Source: Bettongia penicillata ogilbyi (taxonomy: Eukaryota > Chordata > Mammalia > Diprotodontia > Potoroidae). Taken from it: a DNA stretch of 64,000 nt. The translations under genes were made by a program, and so were the position numbers. Positions 19,111 to 30,085 of this stretch are shown here, piece by piece. Position 1 is the first letter of the stretch, and every line of letters starts with the position of its first letter. Below the pieces are notes generated by a model that was not told the origin of the DNA, ran no database searches, and worked only from the letters and a program-made list of their open reading frames with translations. The stretch lies in assembly GCA_023548195.1 (NCBI GenBank), contig JAJHZJ010000041.1, positions 186,001 through 250,000 on the forward strand, given 5' to 3'.

Positions 19111-19208
19111 ATCTGCCTCTTATTATCCTGATAAGAGTTTTTAAGTCTTTCAAAGTTGTTGGTCTTTGCAGTGTTATTACAGAATGAGGCAAGTGAGAGG
19201 GAAACTAG

Positions 19209-19290
19209 ATTTTTCTTCATTAAACTAGAAATTTCTTCATTTTTCTTCATTAAATTTCTTCATTTTCTTGATTTTTCTTCATTAAATAAA
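19209..19290. repeat. Imperfect TTTTTCTTCATTAAA tandem repeat
   Basis: Four to five imperfect copies of a TTTCTTCATTAAA-type unit. Confidence 0.8.
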
Positions 19291-19459
19291 ACAAAATTTT
19301 ATTTAAAGAAATAAAATACATCTAGGTGACAAACAAATGGTCAAACATTTGCTTTCTACATAACTCTTCAACCCCAAAAATCTTTTATTTAAAGAGGAAC
19401 TATGTGCCAGATAGTTTTTTTTTTTCCTAGAAGAATTCACAAGAAGGCATAGCAAATGT

Positions 19460-22400
19460 GCAATGATGGTTGATTTCTGTCCTTTATTCTTGAAGAGGAA
19501 CAAAAGGGCATCTTACGTTAAAGTTGCAGTGTGTCTGACTGTGGCTGATCAGACCAATATAAGCACAGAATGCATGACCACAGGTCAGGCATAAATAGTC
19601 CACGTGGACATTTGGGGTGGATTCTCTAAATTTGCCCAGCTCATGCTTTTTCTCAGCTACTTCAATTCTGATTTTTCCATAGAGCACAGTACCTTCTCTG
19701 ATGAGGGCATGCCATGCTGGGCAGCCCTGTAACAGTATCTACCATGTCACACAACAGATTCCAAGTTCTAATCTCTTAAGACCTTGAGAGTGTCCTTGTA
19801 TCACTTCTTCTGACCAAAATGTGAGTGTTTGATATGTTTGAGTTCTCCATAAAATCATCTTTTTAGCAAGTATATGTTTGGTATTTGAACATGGGCAACC
19901 CACTAGACTCTACAGTAGAGTTTGAATACTTGGCAGTTTAGTTTGAGAAAGGACTTTAATGTCTGGTGTTTTTTCTTACCAGGTCTTCCTAAGACAATTC
20001 AAATGGAAGCAATTCAGTTTCCAGGCAAGGTACTGGTGTACTGTCCAGGTTTCACAGGCATCCAACAATGAGATCAATACAACAGCTCTGTAGACTTTCA
20101 GTATGATAATCAGTCTAATTCTTCTCTCCCACACTTTCCTTCAGAGCTTCTTAAACACTCATCTAGCTTTGGCAGTGTGTGTCAACCTCATTATCAATGT
20201 GTACATCCCTGGAAAGTATACTAGCAAAATGAATTCATCCACAGTTTTCAAAACTTCTCTACTTGCTGTAATTGATGGTTCCACACATAATGGAGCACCT
20301 GTGCTTCCTTGGTGAAAGCACAAGCAGCAAAAAATTGATCCATATTTTGTGCATCTAAGCTTCAGAGGTTGCACTTAGTGGACAATCATCTGCAAGCAAA
20401 AAATCATTCACCACACTCCCTTCACTTTAGTCTTGGCTGTCAGCCTTTTCAAATAATTTACCATCAGTGTGGTAACTGACCTTGATGCTATGATCCTCCT
20501 CATTGAAGGCATTTGACTACATGGCTGCAAACATCATACTAAAAAGCACAGAGGCAAGCACACAACCATGTTTCACTCCATTGGTGACTGGGAAATTGTG
20601 AGAGTATTTTCCATTATCCAAAACCTGGGCAAGCATGGCATTGTGAAATTGATGTACAATGCTTATAAACTTCTCCAGGCAACCAAATTTTGACATAATC
20701 TTACATAAGCCCTCAAGACATATGAAAGGCGTTGGTCAGATCTACAAATATATACAGACTTCTGTGCTGCTCCTGACATTTCTCCTGGAGTTGTTAGGCA
20801 GCCAAAACCACATCGACCATTCCTCAGACCTTTCTGAAACCACACTGGCTCTCAGATAGATAGATGACCATCTTTGAGGTGAAGGATCAGTCTATTAAGT
20901 AGGACTTTGGCCAGAATCTTCCTAGAAATGACTATGAGAGAAACCTTCCTCTCTGATTGTCACATGACAATTTGATTCCTTTACTTTTATAGAGATGGAC
21001 AGTGAAGGTATCCTTGAACTCCTGGGAGATAACCTTCTCTTTCCCTATAAACTAGAAAATTTTAGTCAGATTTTATATGAACAATAGACCCCCCTTATTC
21101 CTGCCTTATAAATCTCAGCTAGAATAGAATCAGCACCAGGGACTTTGCCACACAAAATAAGTCTTCTTCAGTTGGAACTTTAGCTAGGGAGGGATTGACT
21201 TCAACCTAAGGTCAGTGACTTCAGCACTGACTGATGATGGTCTGTTGAGAACACTATGGAAGTGTTCAGCCCATCTCTGTAGGATCATATCCTTATCACA
21301 TATCAATGTGGCTCCATCAGAATGAATAATTGAGATGGACCATAGGTTTTTGGCCCATAAATAGTCTTCACAACATCATAAAAGCCCTTTCGATTGCTAC
21401 TATTAGCATAAACCTGAATTTCATTTGCCTTCTTACTGAGCCAAGAATCCTGCATCCCTCTAAACTTCACTTGCATTTCACTTCTGTTGGAATTAAATGC
21501 CTCTGTCTTAAAGATGGATGAGTTATCCTGCTGATAAACTCTGGAGTTCTCAATTTTCATTTAGCAGTTTCTGAATTTTCCCATCATTTTTGTCAAAACA
21601 TTCTTAATTTTTGCAAGTGTCTGATCCAGATGAGCAAATGCAATGCTCCACACCAAATCTTTGAAAGCTGCCCACTCATTTTCTGCTCCACTGTTGCCAA
21701 TTTTCCCTCCAAATTAGCAACAAACTATTCCCAACCAGAGAAGTGCTCTAATCTGTTGACATTAATTCTTCTGGTAGTCACTTTTGCATTGGGGCTGCCA
21801 CTTTTGTTGAATGCAAATATTTAGCTAAGTCATAGATAAATCTATGATAAGTCCAGCACTCTAGGCCACACATTGCCTTTATCACTCTCACATCTGGTCT
21901 ATTTCTTCTCCTTACAATTGCATAGTCTATTAAATGTCAATATGTACTAAAAGGGTACATGCATGAAGTTTTATTGCATTTAGGTAGACTGGGTTGGTGA
22001 GGAGATGGTCATGACATGCATGTCTTCAGCAGTAAGTGACCATTGCTGTTGCTATTTCCAATTCCATTCCTTCCAAGGACTCCTTGCAATGTCTGGTAGA
22101 TTGAGCCTCCTCCAGCTTTAAAGTCATGCAGAATTATAAGCTTGTCCTCTTTTGGCACATTGATGATAAGGTTCTCAATGTATCCATAAAATTTTTCTTT
22201 GACCTCATCAGGATTTGCCATGGTGGGAGCATAAGTACTGATGATGGTAGCATGATGTCTTCCTGCAAGTGGCAATTGCATTGTCATGAACTGGTCATTC
22301 ACTCCTTTTGGTAATCATACAAGCTTTTTGACTAGATTAGTTCTGATCACAAAACCTACACCAGCTTCATCATGCTCCTGTTCACTGTGGCCACTCCAGA

Positions 22401-22740
22401 ACAATGTGTACCTAGCTCCAATTTCAGTTAGCTGACCTTATTTCACTTAGGGCCACTATTTGCATATAATATTTGCTGATTTCTCTTGCAACAAGAGCTG
22501 CTCCTCTTTCAGGTTTACTGGACTTTATGTTGTCTATAATTATGTACATATTCCATGTACTGATGGTGAGTGGAATCATCTTTGCAGTAGTTTTGTATAT
22601 TTTTTTGTGTTTCAGCTGCAGGATGGGATCCCCACTTACCCCAGCAAAGGAACTAGGGTTGGGTAAGAAGACAATTTTTAGGGCACCTTTTCTAGCCCTT
22701 CCTCACATCAGGAAGTAAGCAGTGTGATTCTTAAAAGGCT
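19460..22740 (-). mobile_element. APE-type non-LTR retrotransposon (LINE) with C-terminal C2H2-like finger, near full length
   Basis: Minus-strand reading gives, from high to low coordinates, an endonuclease, a reverse transcriptase and a Cys/His finger, then a short 3' UTR ending near 19460. Its 3' end (TCTTCAAGAATAAAGGACAG on the minus strand) is nearly the same as the SINE B 3' end. The 5' limit is set where recognisable coding ends plus a leader. The clade was not assigned: the finger and the VTNGVKHGCVLA-type RT motif resemble a widespread animal LINE often labelled RTE-like in databases, but it is clearly not L1 and not BovB. Confidence 0.75.
19484..22500 (-). pseudogene. LINE ORF: endonuclease, reverse transcriptase, C2H2-like finger (decayed)
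   Basis: The protein would nick DNA and copy element RNA at the target. Endonuclease traces: ALSEIR (catalytic Glu motif) near 22430, and NDQFMTMQLPLAGRHHATII with STYAPTMANPDEVKEKFYG and LIILHDF (expected GDFN, so the catalytic Asp/Asn motif is altered) at 22009-22302. Linker: MQDSWLSKKANEIQ and KTIYGPK at 21303-21560. RT: FPVTNGVKHGCVLASVLFS near 20590-20540, and the catalytic box as NDFLLADDCP near 20379-20408 (LADD, related to the FADD/YADD class). C-terminus: YLCLTCGHAFCAYIGLISHSQTHC (finger Cys-x2-Cys ... His-x3/4-His) at 19520-19600. Many stops and frameshifts; not functional. Full length would be roughly 900-1000 residues. Confidence 0.78.
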
Positions 22741-22814
22741 ATGTTGACACCCAATGGGCAGTTGTATCTCACTGCTATTTCCACTGAGAAGTCAGCCTGG
22801 CGTAACGGTAATTT

Positions 22815-23300
22815 AAATAGATAAGAGGATCTTTCTCATTCATTAATAGGTCCACATGACCTGCTTAAATCAATTGGAAGCCTCAGTTACATGTAGTGGG
22901 AGTAGTTTGCAGAATGGGCAGAACAGGAAGGGTAGAGCAGAACTAGGAGGAAGTTGGTAAGAGCAGTTAGGGCAGAAGAGAGAGGATGCAGGCAAGCAGG
23001 CAGAGCTAGTCTTCTGAGTGTTTGATTGTTGGAAGACCCCAGCGTTTGGGGGAGTGGGGTGGGGTTTGAAGGTTTGGAAATGCTTTTGTGCCCTACAGTG
23101 CTAATGTACATTGACTTCATGGTTATTTATGTTGGATTTGGCTTTCTGGTTTTGGGATTTGGCATTCTGTGTCTGAATAAATGCTTTTCTTCTACCTTCT
23201 ATATGCAGAGTCTGTTATACATTGCAGTTCAGAACTGCACCAGCATATGCACAGTCAGCCTCAGGGCTCTGAATATTGCCTTGGTGATACACCTGAACAG
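22815..23300 (+). mobile_element. LTR-like repeat R2, copy 2
   Basis: ATCTTTCTCATTCATTAATAGG, AGAGCAGAACTAGGAGG, GGATTTGGCTTTCTGGTTTTG, AATAAATGCTTTTCTTC (polyadenylation-like AATAAA near 23178), and GAGTCTGTTATACATTGC run in the same order as the reverse complement of copy 3. Here the 3' part is in normal orientation, in contrast to copy 1. Confidence 0.6.
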
Positions 23301-23424
23301 CCAATGTACAGGGTTGTGACTACAGCTTCCAGTGTATCTGCACCTGCTACTTTGTTACTTGCCTCTCACCACAGGATTTTGAGATAGGTTAAAATGGTAC
23401 CATTTAAAACAGTATAATGGGATG

Positions 23425-23965
23425 GGTAATATCTTTTGATTCATGTGTAAATTAGATTTAAGTGAGGCAGAGTTGCATAAAGTTCTCAGCCTCACTCTCT
23501 CTTCCAGAGTCATCACAGTCCAGTAACAAGACAGAGCCAAAATGACTGGTGATAGCTCAAGATGCAATGGATGACCTTGGAATTTTTGATGTGTAGCCAA
23601 GGTCTAAACACTGCACAATTCCTGCTTCAGCTGCTTCATGGCCTTTGGAAGAATTGTTCTCATCCCCCTAATCCACCAGGGGAGTCCTCACATGCTTGAG
23701 GTATACACCCCTCCACCTCACTGATGGGTTTGAGAGCCATCAGTTACCTTCAACCTGGTTTAGCCTATCTGCTGAAATGGTTTATTGGGATGTGGCTATT
23801 GTACAAGCAACAATTTCTTGGAGACACAGGTGAGAGTTTGGATCAGATAGACAACACAGGTGGGAAGCACCCCTGAAAAGTGCTCAGTAGCCCTCAAACC
23901 AGAGGTACAAGTCTTCACTGAACACACCCTATACACCACATATACAATGTAAAAATCTCATGAAT
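23425..23965 (-). mobile_element. SINE C, antisense
   Basis: TAGATTTAAGTGAGGCAGAG, TCTTCCAGAGTCATCACAG, AAAATGACTGGTGATAGC, GGGGAGTCCTCACATGCTTG, CACCTCACTGATGGGTTTGA and TTCTTGGAGACACAGGTGAG follow the order of the copies at 18281 and 44695. Confidence 0.75.
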
Positions 23966-24442
23966 TACACAGGAGAACTTTAGTATTCCAAGGTCTTATT
24001 CAGTGTCCCTACCCCCAGTCTAACCTCACATACCTCTTGCTTTAAACATAAACAAACTTGAAAACTTGTTACTCAGTATATAAATGTAGGAACCCCCTAT
24101 GAGCAGTGGCTTCCCACATCTTCCTGAATCCTCCATATGGGGTAGTTACTGAGCCAGCCAGCTACTTGAAGGAAAGAAAGGAGAAATGAGAAATCAGACA
24201 GGAAGGAAGATATTCTGTTTGTGGTGATCAGAGACAGGGACTACAGGGAACAGGGCATCTGGTTTAAGAGAAAAGGGCTTGGAAAAGCTGGGACCAGTTC
24301 TTGCCTGGCAAAGATTTCTCAAGAAACAGATACAAGCCCAACTTATTCCTTCTGTTCCAAATGTAAAGAAACTGAGACTACCCAATAGTCCCTACTTGGA
24401 AATCTGTGTAATGTTGGAAGGAAGATAAATGAAAGAATGAAG
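23966..24442. other. Unclassified sequence
   Basis: Nothing recognised. The minus-strand open frame at 24194-24385 has no domain. Confidence 0.35.
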
Positions 24443-24735
24443 ATTACCTGGCTGAACAAGTTGTGGTACATGAATATAATGAAATATTATTGTACTGTGA
24501 GAAATGATGAACGGGAAAATTTCAGAAAAAATCTCGAGTTTTATATGAAATGATGAAAAGTGAAGTGAGGAAACATTGTACACAGTACCAGCAACATTTT
24601 GTGATCATCAGCTATGAAATAATTAGCTCTTCTCAATAATACAGTGATCCATGACAATTCCAAAGGCTCATGATGAAAAAGGGTATCCACATCCAGAGCA
24701 AGAATTAATAGAGTTTGAATACAGATCAAAATATA
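24443..24735 (+). mobile_element. L1 fragment (ORF2 end plus start of 3' UTR)
   Basis: CTGGCTGAACAAGTTGTGG, TATTATTGTACTGTGAGAAA, AAGTGAAGTGAGGAAACATTG, and the 3' UTR words GCTCTTCTCAATAATAC and TATCCACATCCAGAGCAAG. It breaks off near 24735 without a tail and passes directly into an upstream ORF2 segment of another copy. Confidence 0.75.
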
Positions 24736-25720
24736 CAATTTTCTGGTCAAAGGATATAAACAGGCAATATTCAGAAGAAGAAATTAAAGCTATCTATAGT
24801 CATATGAAAAAACATGCTCTAAATCACTATTGGTTAGAGAAACAATTCTAAGGTACCACATCACACCTATCAAACTGACTAATATGACAAAGCAGGAAGA
24901 TGATAAATGGTAGAGAAGATGTGGGAAAATTGGAACACCAATTCATTGCTAGTGAAGTTGTGAACTGATCCAACCATTCCAAAGAGCAATTTAGAACAAT
25001 GCCCAAAGAGTTATAAAAACTGTAGTCACAACCCTGCACATAGGTCAAAACCCAGCAATACCACTTCTAGGGCTGCATTCCAAAGAGATCATAAAAATGG
25101 GGAAAGACCCACATGTACCAAAATATTTATAGCAGCGTTTTTTATGATTGCCAAGAACTGGAAATTAAGGTGACGCCCATCATTTGGGCAATGACTGAAC
25201 AAGTTGTGGTATATGAATGTAATGGGATATTATTGTGCTATAGGAAATGATGAAAATGCAGATTTCAGAAAAATCTGGACTTATATGAACTGATGCTGAG
25301 TGAAGTGAATAGAACCAGGAGAAAAATTGTACATATTACGAGCTATAGCGTGTGATGACTGACTTTGATGGACTTAGCCCTTCTCATCAATGCAAGTACC
25401 TAAACCAGTTGCAAAGGACTCATGACAGAAAATGCGATCCATATCCAGAGAAAGAATTATGGAGTCTGAATGCAAAGTGAAGCAGATTATTTTCTTTTGT
25501 TCTGTTTCATTCTCATGGTTTTTCTCTTTTGCTCTAATTCTTCTATATAATATGACTAATGTGAAAATATGTTTAATGGGAATGTATATGTAGAGCCTAT
25601 ATCAAATTGCATGCTGTCTTGGGGACGAGGAGTAGAAGGAAGTTGGACAAAATGTAAAAGTTATGGAGGTGAATGTCGAAAACTAAAAATAAATAAGTTA
25701 ACTTAAAAATATTATTTTAA
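24736..25720 (+). mobile_element. L1 fragment (ORF2 C-terminus, 3' UTR, tail)
   Basis: TTTCTGGTCAAAGGATATAAA begins an ORF2 segment that lies upstream of the preceding fragment in a complete L1. It continues AAGGTACCACATCACACC, GTAGAGAAGATGTGGG, AAATATTTATAGCAGCG, and a 3' UTR with AATGGGAATGTATATGTAGAGCC, ending GTGAATGTCGAAAACTAAAAA. Frames are broken; the CWRGCG-type motif is degraded. Confidence 0.8.
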
Positions 25721-25759
25721 CATTCTTTACTTTTGAGTGTATTTTTTTTCTTTTGGTCT

Positions 25760-26375
25760 GTGTAGCACCAATGTGATATACACAGTGTCAATGGCATCTA
25801 TGAATATGCCAGCGCAGTTCTGAATCACAAAATATAACAGACTTTCCACATGGAAGATAGAACCAAAATATTTATTCAGAAAGTTGAATCCTAATACCAG
25901 AAAACCAAATCCATCATAGTAACAAAGAAATTTATACACAATAACAATACAGGGGGCACTGCCATCCCCAAGCCTTTCCACTGTTAGTCTTCTCACAAAC
26001 CAGCTCTCTTAAACAAATCACAAAACTGAGTCCCTTAAACAAAATCACAGACAAGCCCTCCCATTTATGCTAGTTGCTGCCTGCTCTTTCCCAGCTCTGA
26101 CTGGTCTGACCAATTTCCTCCCAGCTCTGCTCCATCTCTGCGTCTTCTTGTTCTACCCTTCCTGCTCCACTCATTCTTATTCCACTCATTCAACAAGCTC
26201 CTCCCACCATAGGTTTCATGTGACTTAAACTCATGTAACTTAGGCTTCCATGTGGCTTGAGCAGGTCACATAAGCTTGTTAATAAACAAGAAAGATATTC
26301 CCATTCCATTAAAAATACATTCATACCATTAAAATACATTAAAAATACTGTCTATTGGTTCTTTCCCAACATGAC
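25760..26375 (-). mobile_element. LTR-like repeat R2, copy 3 (most complete)
   Basis: On the minus strand this starts TGTTGGGAAAGAACC (26375) and ends near TGCTACACA (25760), so terminal TG...CA is present. It contains AATAAATATTTTGG (polyadenylation-like) near 25880, GGTGGGAGGAGCTTGTTGA near 26210, and a TATTTTTAATG repeat near its start. At about 616 bp it fits a solo LTR. No flanking internal retroviral sequence was seen. Confidence 0.55.
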
Positions 26376-26560
26376 TAATATGGAATATATTTTACATGAT
26401 TGAACATATACAACCTATACCAAATTGCTTGCCATCTTAGTGAGGGGGGAAGTAAGGAAGGGAGGGAGAAAATTTGGAACTCAATTTTTTTTAAATGATT
26501 ATTAAAATTTGTCTTTACATATAATTGAGGGAAAAAATTGTTTTTTAAATGTGAAAATTT
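26376..26560 (+). mobile_element. L1 3' terminal fragment
   Basis: TGACTAATATGGAATATATTTT, CTATACCAAATTGCTTGCC, GGGAGGGAGAAAATTTGGAAC and the ending TTGTCTTTACATATAATTGAGG match L1 3' termini. Confidence 0.8.
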
Positions 26561-26965
26561 CCAAAGACAAATGACAGGGATTACAAGAGAAAAGCCAAAA
26601 CACTATAACACTAAGAAAAAAACATAAACATCATGCACAAGCGTATAAACTAACCGATAGGATCATAAAACATAAGGCATCATTAATAAACCATCAAAAA
26701 GAAGCTAAATCATTTTGAAAAAAATTATGTGGGGGACAGCATGAGGACAGAAATTAACAGTATTGTCTGCTTCAATAGAATACTGTGGAATTCCCACAAT
26801 TACAAGCCAATAGCAGAAACTAAAGAAAAAAAAAAGAAATTCAAAAGAGAACTAAAAATGTTTTGGAAAGGAAATTAGTAATGAATTAGAAATTTAGAAT
26901 TTATAAAATAAATCAGAGCTCTCAATGCAGAATTAAATTCATCTGATGTAGTATATAGAATTGCC
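26561..26965. other. Unclassified A-rich sequence
   Basis: Possibly very old L1-like material (A-rich plus strand), but no diagnostic motif. Confidence 0.35.
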
Positions 26966-27725
26966 AATAATCAAGAAGACTAGTTAGGAACCTATTGCAG
27001 TAGTCCAGATGTCCAGTAAAAGAATGGCAGTAGAAACGGAGGATACCACAGATGTGAAAAATATTATTTGGATAAAATCATCAGGACTTGGAGGCTGATT
27101 GTCTCTAATGGAGACAAAGATTTCAAAGATGATTAAGGATGATTAATTAAGGAGAAGAATTCTGTTTGGGAGACACATAATGAGATTAGTAGTGTAGTTG
27201 CTTGGGACGAGGTTCCAAAAATGCATCCAAGTAGAAATATTCATCAAGCAGGTAAAAAGATGGGAGTGGTGCTCCATAAAAAGGTGGGGGGGAGGGACAA
27301 TAAGTTAGACTTGGAAATCTTTCACCTAAAAGTAATCGTTGAAGTAATGGGAGTAAATGAGATAACTAAGATAAAGGAAATAAAAGAAGATTGGCAAGGT
27401 CATGCATTGGGTAATAGCTATTATGAGAAGATAAAAGAATAAAAAAGAGCATGAGAAGGAGGGATTGGAGAGGTAACAGGAGAATCATGAAGGTATAACA
27501 TCATGGAAGACAAGGAAGAAATGCCAAGGAAGGAGTGGTCAGCAGTGTCAAATGCTTCATAAAGGTCAAGGAAGAAAACTTAGAAAAACTATCAAGAAAT
27601 TAATGCATCATTGTTGACTTTTGAGAGGGTAATTACATTAGACTAGTGAAAATAGCCATTTTACAAGAGCTTAAGCAATGGGGAAGGAATAAGAAAATGG
27701 AGGCAGCAAATCTTTTAAGAAATGT
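26966..27725 (+). mobile_element. R3 ancient repeat
   Basis: CTATTGCAGTAGTCCAGATG, GACTTGGAGGCTGATTG, GGACAATAAGTTAGACTTGG, GGAGTGGTCAGCAGTGTCAA and AATGCTTCATAAAGGTCAAGG follow the middle and 3' parts of a mammal-wide non-coding repeat. Apparent frames here are artefacts. Confidence 0.5.
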
Positions 27726-28337
27726 GCTGCTAACATCTGGAAGAGCTCCTCAACGTGTATGTGGGGTTCCCAAAGAAGGTTACCCAGGTTCAAGGTACTT
27801 TATGGGTCTACCCTCAATCAGAAACATAACTCTTAAATTCCCATAGATAGTTGGCTTTCAATAGTCTTTTAGAGAACAAAATTGATTCAAAGCAACTCAA
27901 TAAAGTAACATGGCAAGAAAACCCTCACAAATATACAAACCGTTAGGGGAAAAGTTGACACATATAGGGAATATTAGCAAAAATATATATCTAGAGGAAA
28001 ATGTGCGTGGTGTGCCACAACATGGGCAATGTGTATGAACTGGCACATAAATAAGGACCATGTGTAACCATGGTACAGATGCGGTTGGGTACACACATGG
28101 AGATACAACACAGGATTATGTTGTTGTAGGCCGACCCATTTCTTCTGTTGATCTTTGTCTGCCCCTCATCCCACCACCATACACATTAGTTATATGCAAC
28201 AAGTTTGTGTTAAACACATAATCTTTGCAAAATTTTACAAAATATTACAAAATTTTACAAAATATTACAAAGATATACCATTCTCATGACTGCTGCCAGA
28301 TACTATTCTACAGGACTTAGCATAAAATTTAGGAGGT
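27726..28337. other. Unclassified sequence
   Basis: Contains a short ACAAAATTTT/ATTACAAA tandem motif near 28228-28270. Nothing else recognised. Confidence 0.4.
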
Positions 28338-28474
28338 GGGGTCTGGTCCTGTGATATCATCTGTGTATGAAACTCGCTTTGCCAAGGCATAAAGTCTTAG
28401 AGTTGCCTGGAGACACTGAGAAATTGTGACTTCTCTGGGGTCACACATACCAGAAGCAGGATTCAAACCCAAGA
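28338..28474 (-). mobile_element. MIR/CORE-SINE-like fragment, antisense
   Basis: TGCCAAGGCATAAAG, GAGTTGCCTGGAGACACTGAG, GGGGTCACACATACCAG, and GATTCAAACCCAAGAC follow the reversed SINE body. Confidence 0.55.
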
Positions 28475-28935
28475 CTTCACAGAATCACAGCATTTGAGAA
28501 CTGAACGTGACCCTTAGGTCTTGCAGTCCAACTCATGCATGAAATGGTTGCTGAGCTTCTGTTTGAAGATTTTTTAAGGAGGATGACCATGACACCTCTT
28601 AAGTTAGTGCATTCCACTTTCAGAGGGCTCCAATGTCTAGGACAACTAGGTGGTGCAGGGCTCCAAATGGAGAAACAAACAGTCAGACAGGACTGAAAAC
28701 AACTAAACAACAATGGTTTGGAAGGTTTTTCTGAGATAAAGACTTAATCTGTTTCTTTGCAATTACTCCCCATTGCTTCTGATTTGGCCCACTGGAGGCA
28801 AATGTAATTTTAATTCTTTTTCCATATGAGAAATACTTAAAGACAATTACCATGCTCCCCCCTCATTCTTCTCTTTTCCAGGTAAAATATTTCAGGTTCC
28901 AACTGATCCTCATATGCAAGGACAAAGGAAACTTT
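28475..28935 (-). mobile_element. CR1/L3 3' end, antisense, split by a SINE
   Basis: ACAGAATCACAGCATTTGAG, TTCTGTTTGAAGA, GCATTCCACTTTCAGAGG, and after the SINE, AGGTTTTTCTGAGATAAAG, CTCCCCATTGCTTCTGATTT, AAATACTTAAAGACAATTACC and TTCAGGTTCCAACTGATCC. This is the reversed 3' part of a CR1-clade LINE (L3). Two pieces (28475-28637 and 28715-28935) are separated by SINE A. Confidence 0.75.
28638..28714 (+). mobile_element. SINE A, internally deleted
   Basis: GGACAACTAGGTGGTGCAGG is the head and AGTCAGACAGGACTGAAAAC with AACTAAACAACAA is the tail; the middle is missing. Inserted in the CR1/L3 fragment. Confidence 0.7.
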
Positions 28936-28954
28936 TAACAACCAGCTCTCCTGG

Positions 28955-29235
28955 AATGGGGAGGGTTGTGTCTGTCCTTTGTTCTCAAAGAGGACCATGA
29001 TATCAGGGAGATGATGACATGACTTGCAGTTGATTTCGACTTGAGTGAGGGAGGACTGTGCAAGGTCATTAGTCTCACTTTCTCCTCCAGAGCTATCAAC
29101 ATCCTGTGGCCAGATATTCATCAGGATGACTGGAGATGGCAACGAGAGACCCTGGCCCTTTTAGGCTAAGGTCTTTTCAGGTTCTAACTTGGAGTGAGAT
29201 AATATCCATTCAGTGAATAAGCCTCTTTAAGCAGT
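28955..29235 (-). mobile_element. SINE B, antisense
   Basis: The plus strand begins with the reversed 3' end GTCCTTTGTTCTCAAAGAGG, then GACATGACTTGCAGTTGATT, TCTCCTCCAGAGCTATC, CAGGATGACTGGAGATGG and TTTTAGGCTAAGGTC, ending near GAGATAATATCCATTCAGTG. About 280 bp. It forms an inverted pair with 29795-30085. Confidence 0.8.
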
Positions 29236-29440
29236 TGGAAATGTTTCTTTCTTTTATCTGTCATTTCAGAGGTGTGTTGAAACTAGCTGCTATTGGCTAG
29301 AGAGCCAACTGTTAAATTTTCATTGTGAAATTGGCAAATGCTACAAAAGAGGGCTTAATTTTTTTTTCTGTTGATTTGAAGAAGTGATGGAAAAAATATT
29401 AACAATGCAGATTAAATTTAAAAGTACATAGTGTGTATGT

Positions 29441-29546
29441 TGGAGAAGAAAATGGCAAAGCACTCCAGTATCTTTGTTAAGAAATGCCAAATAGAGTCAC
29501 AAAGAGTTGGAAACAAGTGAAAAAAGGACTCAATAATTACAACAAA
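29441..29546 (+). mobile_element. SINE A 3' fragment
   Basis: GAGAAGAAAATGGCAAAGCA, CTCCAGTATCTTTG, AGAGTCACAAAGAGTTGG, and AACAAGTG..ACAACAAAACC tail: the RTE-like 3' half only. Confidence 0.75.
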
Positions 29547-29794
29547 ACCAAGTATGTAAATACATATTTTTCCAGTGAAACAGTTGTTAAATATTTATTA
29601 GTGTATGCCTGCCTGATTCCCAATTCTAGCACATCAACCTCTGAGGTATCTCTAAAGTCATTCATTCCCCAACCACCTAGCAGAGTGTATGTTATAGCTT
29701 AATAGTAATTGTTTCTATTTTACCCAAGAGTCCTGAGGGTCTTCTCCTCCCAGTTTGATTTTTTTTTAATTAAAGGGGCCATCTCTTGAGTAAC

Positions 29795-30085
29795 TTAAAA
29801 GAACCCTATTCATTGAATGGGTGTATCTCACTCAGAGTAAGACTGTGATAAGACCTTAGCATGAAAGGGCCAGGGTCTCACATTGCATCCTAGGCCATCT
29901 CCAGTCATCCTGAAGAATATCAGGCCACTGGACCCAGGTGACTCAGGAGAAGAAAGTGAGGCTGGTGACCTTGCACAGCCCTCCCTCCCTCAAATCAAAG
30001 TCAACTGCAAGTCATTGTATCATCTTAATGTCACGGTCTTCTTCAAGAACAAAGGACAAAAACAGCAACAACAAAAGCCATTCAT
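29795..30085 (+). mobile_element. SINE B, sense
   Basis: TATTCATTGAATGGGTGTATC, TAAGACCTTAGCATG, CTCCAGTCATCCTGAAGAAT, CAGGAGAAGAAAGTGAGGC, CAACTGCAAGTCATTGTATC and the 3' end TCTTCAAGAACAAAGGAC followed by an AACAGCAACAACAAAA tail. The 3' end is shared with the LINE at 19460. Confidence 0.82.

Noticed and set aside
22460..22718. Two overlapping plus-strand frames rich in hydrophobic residues
   Set aside because: Antisense to the endonuclease part and leader of the LINE at 19460-22740.
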